From: Mesoaciditoga lauensis cd-1655R = DSM 25116
GTDB taxonomy: Bacteria > Thermotogota > Thermotogae > Mesoaciditogales > Mesoaciditogaceae
Length of the DNA stretch: 49,082 nt
NCBI RefSeq assembly: GCF_000745455.1
Contig: NZ_JQJI01000015.1
Span: forward strand, 1 to 49,082
Direction of reading: 5' to 3'
Position 1 is the stretch's first letter. Every line of letters begins with the position of its first letter. Of the stretch, positions 35,342 to 44,594 are shown piece by piece. Made by a program: the position numbers and the translations under genes. The notes beneath the pieces were generated by a model. It saw only the letters and a list, made by a program, of their open reading frames with translations. It made no database searches and was not told where the DNA came from.

Positions 35342-36643
35342 TCATACCAATTTCTTCAAAAATTCCCATATTTTTTTGAACACACCATCAGCCACTTCAC
35401 TTTCTTCTTCCATTTCGTCAGAAGTTGAAGTGACAGTTGCCTTGGAAAAGCTCTCAGAAACTTTTAACCTTTTCCCTTCTATAAAACTATATCTATACCT
35501 GTGAACAAGTGCTCCAAAAAGCGTGGTGTAAAGCGGGGAAGAAATAATATCTTCCGCACCACTTACTATAACGTTATTCGAAGAAGCATAAGTACCTATT
35601 CTACAAGTCATGTTGAAAACAGACGCACCCACCTGAGATATGCCAGGTATCGCGGCACCTCCACCCGTTATTACGATGCCAACGGGACTAAAAGTGGGAA
35701 TATTCAAAAGCTTGGCAATGCTTCTTCTGGAAATGCTCAATATTTCCCTTGCCCTGGCGAAAGCCGTCAAAGAAAGCGACTGCTTTTTTATTTCCTTTTT
35801 CGTTTTATTGTCAAAATCTGTAGTTTCGACCATTTCCTGCTCATCTATGTTTTCATAATCAAGATTCGAATGATAAAAGATAAGCCGTTCGGCTTCCGTG
35901 TACGAAACCTTGAAAACTTTGGCAACATCTTTCACGATGTTCTTTACTCCCAATGGAACAAAATGAAATCCCACTGGTATATCGTTAACATAGGCAATTA
36001 TTTTTGTTGTGCTGTAGCCCATATCTATACAAAGTATTCCCCTGTCTTTTTCACTTTCGTTAAGTACACCCTCACCGGAAAGAATCCCAGGATGAGCCAT
36101 AAAAACAGATGAAAAACCGTATCCGTTAAAAAGGCTTAAGAGTTCTTCGCGCGCTTGGGAATCGATTTTGACCACAAGCATATCTCCGGTTAACTTAGAA
36201 GTCATCATTGAGATCGGATTTATGACGGTTCTACCATCATCTAGTTTGTACTTCGTTGGAATGACATCCACTACATCCTTTTCCTTCATCAAAGATGAAA
36301 AGATGTTACGAATATGGCTTTCCCTAACTACTTCTTTCTTCTCTTCCGAGAACGCTTTTTCCACCTTTTGATGTTCTATGGCAAAAACATCGGAAGAAAT
36401 CGTAACCACCAGATCGCCAAACACGTTTTTCTTTGTGATCTGGGATTGCAATTCTCCCAAAGCTTCTCCAATACTGGCTCGCAAGCCAAGCGCATCCACT
36501 ATCCCATCGGAGGTAAAACCGTTAGATTTTACAGTGGAATATCCCAATATTTTGTAACCGTCGCTTACTCTTTCTCCCAGAGCAGCTTTTATGTTGTAAG
36601 TTCCAACGTCGACAACTGTTACCATTTCACCTATCTTTGCCAT
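35342..36643 (-). CDS. ftsA: Cell division protein FtsA
   Basis: Actin-fold membrane tether for FtsZ, 433 residues. ATP-binding motifs are VVDVGTYNIKAALGE, CIDMGYSTTKI and ITGGGAAIPGI. The C-terminal amphipathic helix VFKKIWEFLKKLV is the membrane-targeting sequence. ATG 36643 is used; AGGAGCTGG lies somewhat far upstream, and ATG 36625 behind AGGTGAA is an alternative. First gene before ftsZ in the division pair. Confidence 0.95.
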   Translation of the reverse strand: MAKIGEMVTVVDVGTYNIKAALGERVSDGYKILGYSTVKSNGFTSDGIVDALGLRASIGEALGELQSQITKKNVFGDLVVTISSDVFAIEHQKVEKAFSEEKKEVVRESHIRNIFSSLMKEKDVVDVIPTKYKLDDGRTVINPISMMTSKLTGDMLVVKIDSQAREELLSLFNGYGFSSVFMAHPGILSGEGVLNESEKDRGILCIDMGYSTTKIIAYVNDIPVGFHFVPLGVKNIVKDVAKVFKVSYTEAERLIFYHSNLDYENIDEQEMVETTDFDNKTKKEIKKQSLSLTAFARAREILSISRRSIAKLLNIPTFSPVGIVITGGGAAIPGISQVGASVFNMTCRIGTYASSNNVIVSGAEDIISSPLYTTLFGALVHRYRYSFIEGKRLKVSESFSKATVTSTSDEMEEESEVADGVFKKIWEFLKKLV

Positions 36644-36778
36644 CTATTCAGCCAGCTCCTGCCAGCCCACACCTCCTTGTTTTGGGGTGTAAATACCTTT
36701 CACACCCTTGTTTTACAAAAGACACAGAAGTGAAAGGTTGTTCATTTCCATTTTTTGAAATTCTTCTCATGTTAGGTT

Positions 36779-36784
36779 ATTATA
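36779..36784 (-). promoter_or_regulatory. -10 element upstream of ftsA
   Basis: A perfect TATAAT on the minus strand about 135 bp before ftsA, just after tmk. The corresponding -35 falls in a T-rich run and is weak. Confidence 0.4.
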
Positions 36785-36809
36785 CAACACCATCCTAAAA
36801 AAAAAGAAA

Positions 36810-37415
36810 TCAAAGAGCAAAATGCTTTTCAAATTCTTCTATTATCACCTTGAATATCTCATTTTCTCCCAATTTTCCATCAACGGTGACAAATCTTTTT
36901 GATCTTTTTAAAGAATTATAACCCTCAATAACCCTCTCCATAAAGAGCCATCCTTCCGATTCAAGTCGATCTTTTTTAGGTTTCATTCTTTTTTCAAAGG
37001 TCTCCTTATCTATTTCAAAGTAAAATGTCAGATCGGGGTAGAGCATATCCGTTGCAAATTCATTTACAAGCATGACGATTCTCTTTCCCAATCCTCTCCC
37101 AAAACCCTGGTAAGCTACAGAGGAATCTATATATCTGTCAAGTATCACATATTCTCCCTTTTCAAGCTCTGGCTTTACTTTCTCTTTTACCAATTGTGCA
37201 CGTGACGCGGCATAAAGCAAGAATTCCGTTTTTGGATCCATCGACGTATTTGATTTATCCAGCAGTATGTTCCTTATCTGTTCACCTATCTTCGTTCCAC
37301 CCGGTTCCCTGAAAATTGAGTGTTTAATCCCCTTAGATTTTAAATATTCGCTTAGCTTTTCTATCTGTGTGGTCTTCCCGCATCCATCTATTCCCTCAAA
37401 AGTTACAAGCGGCAT
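36810..37415 (-). CDS. tmk: Thymidylate kinase
   Basis: Phosphorylates dTMP to dTDP, 201 residues. P-loop GIDGCGKTT (8-16), REPGGT, the DRY-type motif DRYIDSSVAYQG and the LID segment KKDRLE are all present. AGGTG precedes ATG 37415. It starts 12 bases after the dnaB stop, so DNA precursor supply and replication genes are transcribed together. Confidence 0.95.
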   Translation of the reverse strand: MPLVTFEGIDGCGKTTQIEKLSEYLKSKGIKHSIFREPGGTKIGEQIRNILLDKSNTSMDPKTEFLLYAASRAQLVKEKVKPELEKGEYVILDRYIDSSVAYQGFGRGLGKRIVMLVNEFATDMLYPDLTFYFEIDKETFEKRMKPKKDRLESEGWLFMERVIEGYNSLKRSKRFVTVDGKLGENEIFKVIIEEFEKHFAL

Positions 37416-37427
37416 ATGACACCTCCA

Positions 37428-38789
37428 TTACTCATGTGTTTGATCTTTTTCGTAAAAGCTTGCAAATCTTGGAAAGAAACTCACAACGATACTGCCTATT
37501 GGCCCATTTCGTTGTTTGCCTATTATTATTTCAGCGTCCTTTGGAGCGTTAAAATCGAATTGCTCTTCTTCCTCATCTTCACCCTTATGTCTCTTCTTGA
37601 AATAGTCTTCTCTATGAATGAACATTACCACATCTGCGTCTTGTTCAATTGCTCCAGACTCTCTTAAATCGCTGAGCCTTGGGCGTTTTTCATCCCTTTG
37701 CTCAACAGCTCTTGAAAGCTGTGAAAGTGCAACCACACAGACATCCAATTCCCTTGCAAGAAGTTTCAGCGATCTTGATATTTCAGATATTTCCTGTTGC
37801 CTGTTTTCGTGCCTCGATCTTGTATGCATGAGCTGTAAATAGTCTACAAACATCACATCCATACCATACTCTTTTTTTATCTTCCTTGCCTTGGTTCTCA
37901 ACTTCATTATGTCCAATGAGGGATCGTCATCGATGATCATGCGTGCGTTTCTCAAGCGTGCCGCGGCATCTGTCAACCTTCTCCAATCGTCCGGGCTTAT
38001 CGATCCGGAACGTATGTTTTTAAGATCCACAAAACCTTCTGCGCACAGCATTCTTTGGGCCAGCTGCTCTGCCGACATTTCCAAACTGAAAAACGTTACG
38101 TCATGATCATAACGCAACGAAATATTTCTTGCAAGCGTAAGGGCAAGAGACGTTTTTCCCAAAGATGGCCTTGCCGCCACTATAACTAAATCTGATTTGT
38201 GAAGCCCTGCGGTCATTCCATCCAACTCTCTAAAACCAGTTGGTATTCCGGAAACGTATATTCCTCCTTCGGGTGATTCCTTTTCAATTTTAAGCTTTTC
38301 TATGTTCTCAAAGGAAGAATTTATGACTTTCTCCAACGGCATGTAGCTTCGTGTTGTCCTATCTTCTGCTATTTTGAATATCATTCTTTCCGCATCGTCA
38401 AGTATATCTTCAACCTCTCTTTGTTCGTAAGATAGGTTGGCAATCTTTGAAGCCGTACTTATCAGCTGGCGAAGAATCGATTTTTCTTTCACCATTTTGG
38501 CATAGTATTCCACATTGGAAACTATGGGAACGGCATCCGCGAAATGCATAACCCCTATTTCTCCGCCTACCAATTCCAACTGTTTCTCAACTTTCAATTC
38601 TTCAACGACAGAGAGAACATCTATGGGCTTTGAATCTTGAAAAAGTTTCTCCATCGCTTTAAACACCAATTTGGTTGGTGTGAAATAAAAATCGGAAGAC
38701 GTTAAAATTTCAAACACCGAATCAGCCACTTCCGGATCTAAAAAGATAGCTCCAATTACAGCCTCTTCAGCTTCCCTGCTTTGAGGCAA
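37428..38789 (-). CDS. dnaB: Replicative DNA helicase DnaB
   Basis: Hexameric 5'-3' helicase at the fork, 453 residues. The N-terminal helical domain begins PQSREAEEAVIGAIFLDP. The RecA-like core has Walker A ARPSLGKTSLAL, FFSLEMSAEQL, the Walker B-like FVDYLQLMH and ALSQLSRAVEQRDEKRP. No intein interrupts the P-loop. The TTG start at 38789 follows GAAGGT; an upstream ATG frame stops after five codons. The segment EDEEEEQFDFNAP near the C-terminus is a short acidic insertion. Confidence 0.96.
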   Translation of the reverse strand: MPQSREAEEAVIGAIFLDPEVADSVFEILTSSDFYFTPTKLVFKAMEKLFQDSKPIDVLSVVEELKVEKQLELVGGEIGVMHFADAVPIVSNVEYYAKMVKEKSILRQLISTASKIANLSYEQREVEDILDDAERMIFKIAEDRTTRSYMPLEKVINSSFENIEKLKIEKESPEGGIYVSGIPTGFRELDGMTAGLHKSDLVIVAARPSLGKTSLALTLARNISLRYDHDVTFFSLEMSAEQLAQRMLCAEGFVDLKNIRSGSISPDDWRRLTDAAARLRNARMIIDDDPSLDIMKLRTKARKIKKEYGMDVMFVDYLQLMHTRSRHENRQQEISEISRSLKLLARELDVCVVALSQLSRAVEQRDEKRPRLSDLRESGAIEQDADVVMFIHREDYFKKRHKGEDEEEEQFDFNAPKDAEIIIGKQRNGPIGSIVVSFFPRFASFYEKDQTHE

Positions 38790-38817
38790 AACTTTACCTT
38801 CTATTGCTCATCACCTC

Positions 38818-41800
38818 TTAGAAGAATGAAAATCCAAAATTGCCGTTTACCGGATCAACGGATACGTATTTCTCAGGGAAAGCCGTTATGTAAAGGGTAA
38901 GAGAAAACTTGGAAATTTTAAATCCATTTGAGGGGGACATATCCAAACTTCCTTTTAATCCAAGGCAGTCTAAGTTTTTATAAAAATTCAAGCTTAAACT
39001 CTGAAGGCCACCGTTTGAAAAGTTTCCTTTTGAAGATATTGACATACCTATTTCTTTTATGCTTCCAGACGCTTCAAAATTTAAATTGTCCACTGAAAAA
39101 TTATCCGTTCTTATCACAAATTTAGAAGACCATTTGAAATTGGAAAAAAACAAAAACTTTCCCATAGATGCCTCTAATTTACTTGAAATATTGGAAAGTT
39201 TACTGGAGCCGTAATCGTAAATTGTTTCACCATGATATGAAATTCCTCCGTACTTTGAATCAAAAGAAAATTTGGTGTTTATTGGCGTAAAGGATGGTTT
39301 TATGATCGTAGTTGTGTTAACAGCATTTGAAACGCTGAAGATTTTGAATTTGGATGAAGTTACCAAACTGATATTTGACCACGGATTGGTAAGATTGTTG
39401 AAATTATAGGAAAATTTTGCTGACGCATTCAAAGGCACAAATGGAACTTTATATGACAATGCAAATGCCAAATTGTTTTCAAAGTTATGCGTATCAAATT
39501 TTGAGATATCCTGCCCTCCAACACCAACTAATGTGTGAACTACTGACGTTTTCACTCCAAATATATCCTTAGAAATGGATGTTTTCAAAATGCCTGCAAA
39601 GCGATCGGAAAATCCCGCACTGCTACTTGTTTTTTTAATCCCTGTTTTTGCGCTATAAGATAAATTCAAGGCTGTTCCCCATAATTTATACGAAAATGAA
39701 TCAAACGCATAACTCGCATCCATGAATAATGAATAACCTAACGGTTTCTCATTTTGAAGTGAAATGTTACCGTTGTAATTACCGCTTATGGACTTCAACG
39801 TGAAAAATCTATATGGAAAGGAAAACTTTCCATTTAAGGAATCTGAGATGGAAAAATTCTGCGACGGAAGATAGAAGAGATTATCTCCTTTCAATTCGCT
39901 GACAGCGTTGAACTTGCCAAGTCGGGTTTTCAAATCCTTAAGGGAATAAGGAAGCTCATATTTCTGATTCCCACCGTTAACAAATTGAAGAGCTTTCAAG
40001 GATAAACTTCCACCACTTAACGGGCCATTCAAAGAAATAGAAGTAGTTTGGGAGTCACCTTTTACGTTAGTTTGATAAGAAAAAGCACTTTTGTACTTGG
40101 AAATACTCAACGAACCTCCGAGTTTAGCATTTTCCGCAGAGATCTTGCCATCTTGAACCGTTTTGGAATACGAAAAGTAAAAAGGTATGCCTGCCAGTTT
40201 TGCATTCACATCAAATCCTTGAGACGATGGTCCTTTTTCATAGGACGAAAAAAAAGCATCTCCGCTTACGTCTTTTGAAGGCGAGAAATTGAATTTTACC
40301 GCTGTGTACCAACCTTGCGTGGGGGAATGGCTGAAAGACACTTCCATTGGCTGTTTTCCCCCAGCAAGAGAATAGTAATACTGAGGAAGGTAAAGAACTG
40401 GCAAACCAAACAGATACATCACGATGTTGTAAGCCACCAAATGATCTTCTGGAACTAAGTATATGCTTTCAGCTTGTATTTTGTAATGAGGAGGGTTAAA
40501 CTTGCAAGTCGTTATGTATCCAGGCTTTATGATACTTGTTCCACTCTTCGTGTCGTAGATGGAATGTTTCCCATAAAAATAAACGTCTTTCTTCTCACCT
40601 TTTGCGTTTTTTATCTTTTCTATTCCACGGAGGTTATCTATAATGGCGGTGTCTTCTTGAAGCTTAACTTTTATCGTAGAAGCCATTATTTTCCTTTCAC
40701 TCTCAATAAAAACGACGTTTCCTTCAAAAAGCGCCAATGTAGCTCTTCCATGGTCGTTAAAAAAAATCTTCAGTGTGGAAGCGTCAACGGTATAATTTTC
40801 TGTTTTAACTTGAACTCCTTGCGTGTAAACTATTTCCGTAGCCGAAATGGTGTTCATCTGACCAGCTGTTATTTTAAAAAGCTGTGCTCCAAAGGTCCTT
40901 CCACCTATTGTGAAGATGAAGATTATCAAGAGAACAGGCATTATTCGAACAAAAAATTCTTTTATCTTGAACATCAAACGGCTGTCTAAAAGCAAGAAAA
41001 ATGTCAGCCCAAGTACCGCAAATATCACGTCAGGTGCCCACGAAGCCAGGACTGGCGATAACAATCCGTTTTTTCCCATCGCACTTAGCCATGCCCCCGA
41101 ACCCTGATAAAGCACGACTAAAACAAAAGTGATGATGACTCCCCAGGATTTGCTTTTTATGCCGAAAAATAGAGAAAATGGTACGCCCAAGAATGCGATT
41201 ATCAGCGCTCCTATGGCATTGGCGAATCTCGTGTTGAGTTCTACAATGTAAATTCTAGGATCCAGCCCAAGTTTCTTAAACAGTTTTATGCGATCCATAA
41301 GCTCGCGCGAGCTCATTGATTGAGCCGTCTTTTGTGATCTTATAAACCTTATGATGTCTTCCGTTATATTCAAATTCATCGTTTTGAAGTTCATGTCAAA
41401 ACTCATGAGACCGTTCTTAAGAGTGTAAATTCTTCCGTCTTTCAGGATCCACTTTCCCTTTTGGAAATAGGCATGTTTTGCATAAGTAACGGTAAAATCG
41501 TTGCCTTTTACCTTGTATATGAGAACGTCATCGAATTCTTCGGTTTGAGGGTCGAATTTTTCCACATAAAAATAGCTGTCTCCAGCTTTGAAGAATGTGT
41601 TGGTTTTTACTTGTGGCATCCCGGAATGCCACACCGTCTTTTGAAGGTATTCTGAAGCTTTCGAATTGTAGTTAGGAACCACAAAATCCTGAATCAAGTA
41701 CGTGGCCACGCTTAGCACAAGGCCCATTAAAAGAAAAGGAAGAACGATTTTTTTTAAATTGATCCCATGAACCTGTAATGCCATTAACTCTCTACGTGTT

Positions 41801-42042
41801 GAAAAGTTTGAAATTTCCCAGAATATGGCCAGCAACACTCCGACAGGTATACCCATTACTATGAATTCCGGAAGGTTGTAATAAACCAATATTATAAGGC
41901 TCCAAAAGCTCACGTGATTTTGTACTATAACATCAGAAAGCTGGTATAAAAGCTCAACGCTGACGAATATTATAAATCCTATCAATCCTATGAAAAAAGG
42001 CAAAATGAATTCCTTAGACACGTATTTGCAAAGTGTTTTCAA
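38818..42042 (-). CDS. Fusion of LptF/LptG-type permease with LptA/LptD-type outer-membrane module
   Basis: A single 1074-residue protein. Residues 1-355 are an LptF/LptG (YjgP/YjgQ) permease: N-terminal helices with VSVELLYQLSDVIV, then a periplasmic jellyroll domain and three more helices. At about 367-384 a further hydrophobic helix ending GGRTFGA-Q looks like a former signal peptide. About 395-510 is an OstA/LptA-like domain. About 510-560 carries the LptD landmark TTCKFNPPHYKIQ, then VMYLFGLPVLYLPQYY. The remainder to residue 1074 is a Ser/Asn/Lys-rich, alternating beta pattern ending FGFSFF, consistent with a beta-barrel. The start is TTG 42042 behind GGAGGTG; a frame start at 42093 would overlap phoU. 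Canonical systems encode these as separate proteins. Confidence 0.88.
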   Translation of the reverse strand: MKTLCKYVSKEFILPFFIGLIGFIIFVSVELLYQLSDVIVQNHVSFWSLIILVYYNLPEFIVMGIPVGVLLAIFWEISNFSTRRELMALQVHGINLKKIVLPFLLMGLVLSVATYLIQDFVVPNYNSKASEYLQKTVWHSGMPQVKTNTFFKAGDSYFYVEKFDPQTEEFDDVLIYKVKGNDFTVTYAKHAYFQKGKWILKDGRIYTLKNGLMSFDMNFKTMNLNITEDIIRFIRSQKTAQSMSSRELMDRIKLFKKLGLDPRIYIVELNTRFANAIGALIIAFLGVPFSLFFGIKSKSWGVIITFVLVVLYQGSGAWLSAMGKNGLLSPVLASWAPDVIFAVLGLTFFLLLDSRLMFKIKEFFVRIMPVLLIIFIFTIGGRTFGAQLFKITAGQMNTISATEIVYTQGVQVKTENYTVDASTLKIFFNDHGRATLALFEGNVVFIESERKIMASTIKVKLQEDTAIIDNLRGIEKIKNAKGEKKDVYFYGKHSIYDTKSGTSIIKPGYITTCKFNPPHYKIQAESIYLVPEDHLVAYNIVMYLFGLPVLYLPQYYYSLAGGKQPMEVSFSHSPTQGWYTAVKFNFSPSKDVSGDAFFSSYEKGPSSQGFDVNAKLAGIPFYFSYSKTVQDGKISAENAKLGGSLSISKYKSAFSYQTNVKGDSQTTSISLNGPLSGGSLSLKALQFVNGGNQKYELPYSLKDLKTRLGKFNAVSELKGDNLFYLPSQNFSISDSLNGKFSFPYRFFTLKSISGNYNGNISLQNEKPLGYSLFMDASYAFDSFSYKLWGTALNLSYSAKTGIKKTSSSAGFSDRFAGILKTSISKDIFGVKTSVVHTLVGVGGQDISKFDTHNFENNLAFALSYKVPFVPLNASAKFSYNFNNLTNPWSNISLVTSSKFKIFSVSNAVNTTTIIKPSFTPINTKFSFDSKYGGISYHGETIYDYGSSKLSNISSKLEASMGKFLFFSNFKWSSKFVIRTDNFSVDNLNFEASGSIKEIGMSISSKGNFSNGGLQSLSLNFYKNLDCLGLKGSLDMSPSNGFKISKFSLTLYITAFPEKYVSVDPVNGNFGFSFF

Positions 42043-42059
42043 GAAGTGCACCTCCAAAT

Positions 42060-42677
42060 TTAAAGGGGTCGTTTGGGTATGACCTTTAAACAAAGATCAG
42101 CGATATCTTCTATATGCTTAGAGATAAACATGAGACTCAAAGCCCTGCTGACGTTCTTAGGCGATTCCATCATGTACAATTTCAATTCGTCTTCTATAGA
42201 AATGTTTAATTCGTCCACATACTCTTCCATCTTTAACAACTCTTCTATAGCATAGGCGTTACTTTCATCTTTGTAAACATCCAAACTTATTCTCATCATC
42301 TTTTCGGCTGTAGAAGCCATTTTAGGCAAATCCACCAATGGTTTCAATGACGGTTCCTTCAGTAATTTCAACGTTTCTACCGCTATTTGAACTGATTTAT
42401 CTCCTATCATTTCCAACGCATTTTCTAAAATAAATCCATTAACGCTTTCGACCAGTTGCTTTCCCACTGGGGCATATTCGCCTATCATTATAATGGTTTT
42501 TTCATTCAATTCGTCCCTCATTTTATCTGCTAATTTATCGTCTTCTATGACCTCTTTTGCCATGTCAGCATTTCTATCCACAAGGGCATAAACAGATCTA
42601 TCAAACATGTCCTCTACAAAACGCCCGAATTTCATAACGGACTCTTTGTAGGAATTTATCATCTCTTTTGGAATCAC
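42060..42677 (-). CDS. PhoU-domain protein
   Basis: 205 residues, all-helical, with two PhoU repeats: a first around MKFGRFVEDMFDRSVYALVD and a second around MRISLDVYKDESNAYAIEEL, including a late HIEDIADLCLKV. PhoU proteins regulate phosphate or other Pi-linked transporters. No pst genes are present, so this may be a stand-alone regulator, and its target is unknown. The GTG start at 42677 follows GAGGTGG. It ends 17 bases before the Lpt fusion start. Confidence 0.88.
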   Translation of the reverse strand: MIPKEMINSYKESVMKFGRFVEDMFDRSVYALVDRNADMAKEVIEDDKLADKMRDELNEKTIIMIGEYAPVGKQLVESVNGFILENALEMIGDKSVQIAVETLKLLKEPSLKPLVDLPKMASTAEKMMRISLDVYKDESNAYAIEELLKMEEYVDELNISIEDELKLYMMESPKNVSRALSLMFISKHIEDIADLCLKVIPKRPL

Positions 42678-42791
42678 TCTACCACCTCGACGGTATTATA
42701 ACATTCTATAAATTTTAAGTGGCGAAAAGTGAATGGTGAAAACGCCACCACTTATTTCTCTCTCATTTCTTCCTCATTTAAGAGTTAAGCG

Positions 42792-43148
42792 CTCAACCTG
42801 TGCGTCAATATTACAAAGTATTTCAAGAAAGGATTAAACCTCACCCTCGAAGTACTTGTCAGAACATATGAGCTCGCCGGCTGAGGATTCAAAATATGAG
42901 GTTGAGAGGCACAAGGACGTGCCGAGAAAGCGAAGCACTCATGGATGAGTGTCTGAGCGTGCCTCATATTTTGAATTAGGAAGACGGAAAGAAGAGCGAA
43001 TCCGTTCTGACAGGACTTCGAAAAAATTGCCTTGACCGCTTGGAAAGCGGGTTTTAAATCAAAAATTGTTGTCAAATGTTGCTCACATGTTCTCATAGAA
43101 ATTTTTGTCTCTTGTAATACTTTTCGTAATGTTCACGCACGACATGAG
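42792..43148 (+). mobile_element. Non-autonomous inverted-repeat element (MITE-like), 357 bp, with 7-bp target duplication
   Basis: Imperfect ~37-bp terminal inverted repeats begin CTCA and end TGAG, with a GTGCGTSAAYATTAC core at each end. TTAAGCG is duplicated exactly at 42785-42791 and 43149-43155. Inside, CAAAATATGAGG (42890-42901) pairs with CCTCATATTTTG (42962-42973), enclosing hairpin 1 (42908-42923, GGCAC-AAGGAC-GTGCC), linker GAGAAAGCGAAG (42924-42935) and hairpin 2 (42936-42951, CACTCAT-GG-ATGAGTG). No transposase is encoded. Confidence 0.9.
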
Positions 43149-43156
43149 TTAAGCGA

Positions 43157-43162
43157 TATAAT
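43157..43162 (+). promoter_or_regulatory. -10 box of the prepilin gene, next to the element end
   Basis: TATAAT begins in the base following the target duplication, 24 bases before the start codon. A -35-like TTCACG (43132-43137) inside the element end lies 19 bp upstream, so the element may contribute to the promoter. Confidence 0.4.
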
Positions 43163-43185
43163 ATGTACGAAAAGAAGGTGATATC

Positions 43186-43584
43186 ATGAAAGGTTTCACC
43201 CTTATAGAGCTTTTGATAGTTTTGGCTGTGATAACGGCCATCATTTCAGCTTTAGTGCCACTGGGAGTAAACGTGATAAGGCATGCACGTGCCTTAACAG
43301 TTGCGTTTAACCTCTCAGAAATATCAAAAGCCGCCATGAGCAATTTTTACCTGGATCACAACACTTCTATTTCAATAGACAGCATAAAAAGCTACTTTTC
43401 TCAGCATGAAGAGCTGAAAGACTATCAAATAAAGTCATCACTTGCTTCAACGTTAGAACACGTGTACATATGGTACACCGGGAACGACATAACAGCTTCA
43501 CAAGTGGAAAAGGTCTTTCCAGATGTTGAAGCTACGCAGGGAAACAAACCTATGATTTCTATTGAACTTAGAAAATATTGGTAA
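43186..43584 (+). CDS. Type IV prepilin-like protein (pseudopilin)
   Basis: 132 residues. The prepilin peptidase site is textbook: basic leader MKG, then FTLIELLIVLAVI, with cleavage after Gly3 and Glu at mature position 5. A hydrophobic helix to about residue 30 continues into a short globular domain with no disulfide pair. The leader is extremely short (3 residues). Probably assembled by the PilB at 32464. The single-gene unit has its own promoter candidate and terminator. Major or minor pilin status cannot be judged. Confidence 0.9.
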   Translation: MKGFTLIELLIVLAVITAIISALVPLGVNVIRHARALTVAFNLSEISKAAMSNFYLDHNTSISIDSIKSYFSQHEELKDYQIKSSLASTLEHVYIWYTGNDITASQVEKVFPDVEATQGNKPMISIELRKYW

Positions 43585-43608
43585 ACGGCTGCTAGGCAGC
43601 CGTTTACC
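43580..43608. terminator. Bidirectional terminator between prepilin gene and argF
   Basis: A perfect 13-bp stem, GGTAAACGGCTGC (43580-43592) and GCAGCCGTTTACC (43596-43608), with loop TAG. The prepilin stop codon lies inside the stem. Confidence 0.85.
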
Positions 43609-43638
43609 TGTTAAATGCTTCCTTTTAATATCTTAAAC

Positions 43639-44571
43639 TTATCTTGTAACATGAACCAACATGGCTTTTATGGAGTGAAGCCTATTTTCCGCTTCCTGGA
43701 AAATTGCACTTTGTGGACCATGTCCCACTTCCTCTGTGACTTCATCTCCATAATGAGCTGGGAGGCAATGCATGAAGATGGCTGTTGGTTTGGCAGAGGA
43801 CATCAACTTGGAATTCACCTGGTAAGGAGCAAATATCCTTTTCCTCTCTTCAGCTTCATCTTCCTGGCCCATAGATGCCCATACATCTGTGTATATAACA
43901 TCTGCATTTTCGGCTGCTTGTTGAGGATCGTTGAGCGCTTCAACCTTGGCGCCAGTTTCTTTTGAAATTTCCGCGCATCTATCCAAAACCTTTTGGGAAG
44001 GCTCGTATCCTTTAGGTGAAGCCACAACCACATGCATTCCCAACTTGGCTCCTGCTAACATCAAAGAGTGAGCAACGTTGTTTCCGTCACCTATGAATGA
44101 CAATTTCAATCCGTTAAAACCACCAAATTTTTCTTTTATCGTCAACATATCACCGACGATTTGTGTGGGGTGCTCAAAATCTGAAAGGGCATTTATAACC
44201 GGAACTTTTGAATACTTTGCCAGATCCTCAACGGTCTTATGAGCGAATACCCTCGCCATTATGACATTTACCATACTTGAAAGTACTCGTGCGATATCTT
44301 CCGTTGTTTCCCTTTTTCCGAGCTTTATATCATTTGGCCCTAGGTAAATGGCATGTCCTCCCAATTGAGTCATGGCAGTTTCAAAAGCAACTCGCGTTCT
44401 CAAAGAAGGTTTTTCAAATATCATTCCCAAAGTCTTTCCGTGTAATACTTCATGGGATTGGCCAACGTACAACTCGTCTTTAAGTCTCATAGATGTGTCT
44501 ATTAGTTGGATGAGTTCTTCCCGACTTAAATCATCGATGCTGACTATGTTTCTTCCTTTCAGATCGATCAT
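43639..44571 (-). CDS. argF: Ornithine carbamoyltransferase
   Basis: Forms citrulline from ornithine and carbamoyl phosphate, or the reverse, 310 residues. The carbamoyl-phosphate loop is EKPSLRTRVAFE, the ornithine site DVWASMGQE, and HCLPAHYGDEVT carries the catalytic Cys. ATG 44571 follows AAAGGAGGAAG; an upstream TTG (44589) includes that site in the coding region. Third gene after fba and ackA. The direction (biosynthetic or catabolic) is not fixed by sequence. Confidence 0.95.
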   Translation of the reverse strand: MIDLKGRNIVSIDDLSREELIQLIDTSMRLKDELYVGQSHEVLHGKTLGMIFEKPSLRTRVAFETAMTQLGGHAIYLGPNDIKLGKRETTEDIARVLSSMVNVIMARVFAHKTVEDLAKYSKVPVINALSDFEHPTQIVGDMLTIKEKFGGFNGLKLSFIGDGNNVAHSLMLAGAKLGMHVVVASPKGYEPSQKVLDRCAEISKETGAKVEALNDPQQAAENADVIYTDVWASMGQEDEAEERKRIFAPYQVNSKLMSSAKPTAIFMHCLPAHYGDEVTEEVGHGPQSAIFQEAENRLHSIKAMLVHVTR

Positions 44572-44594
44572 GGTGCTTCCTCCTTTCAAAAACT

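Noticed and set aside
40474-40989. 171-codon plus-strand frame inside the Lpt fusion gene
   Set aside because: It is antisense to a well-supported coding region and shows no domain or ribosome binding site.
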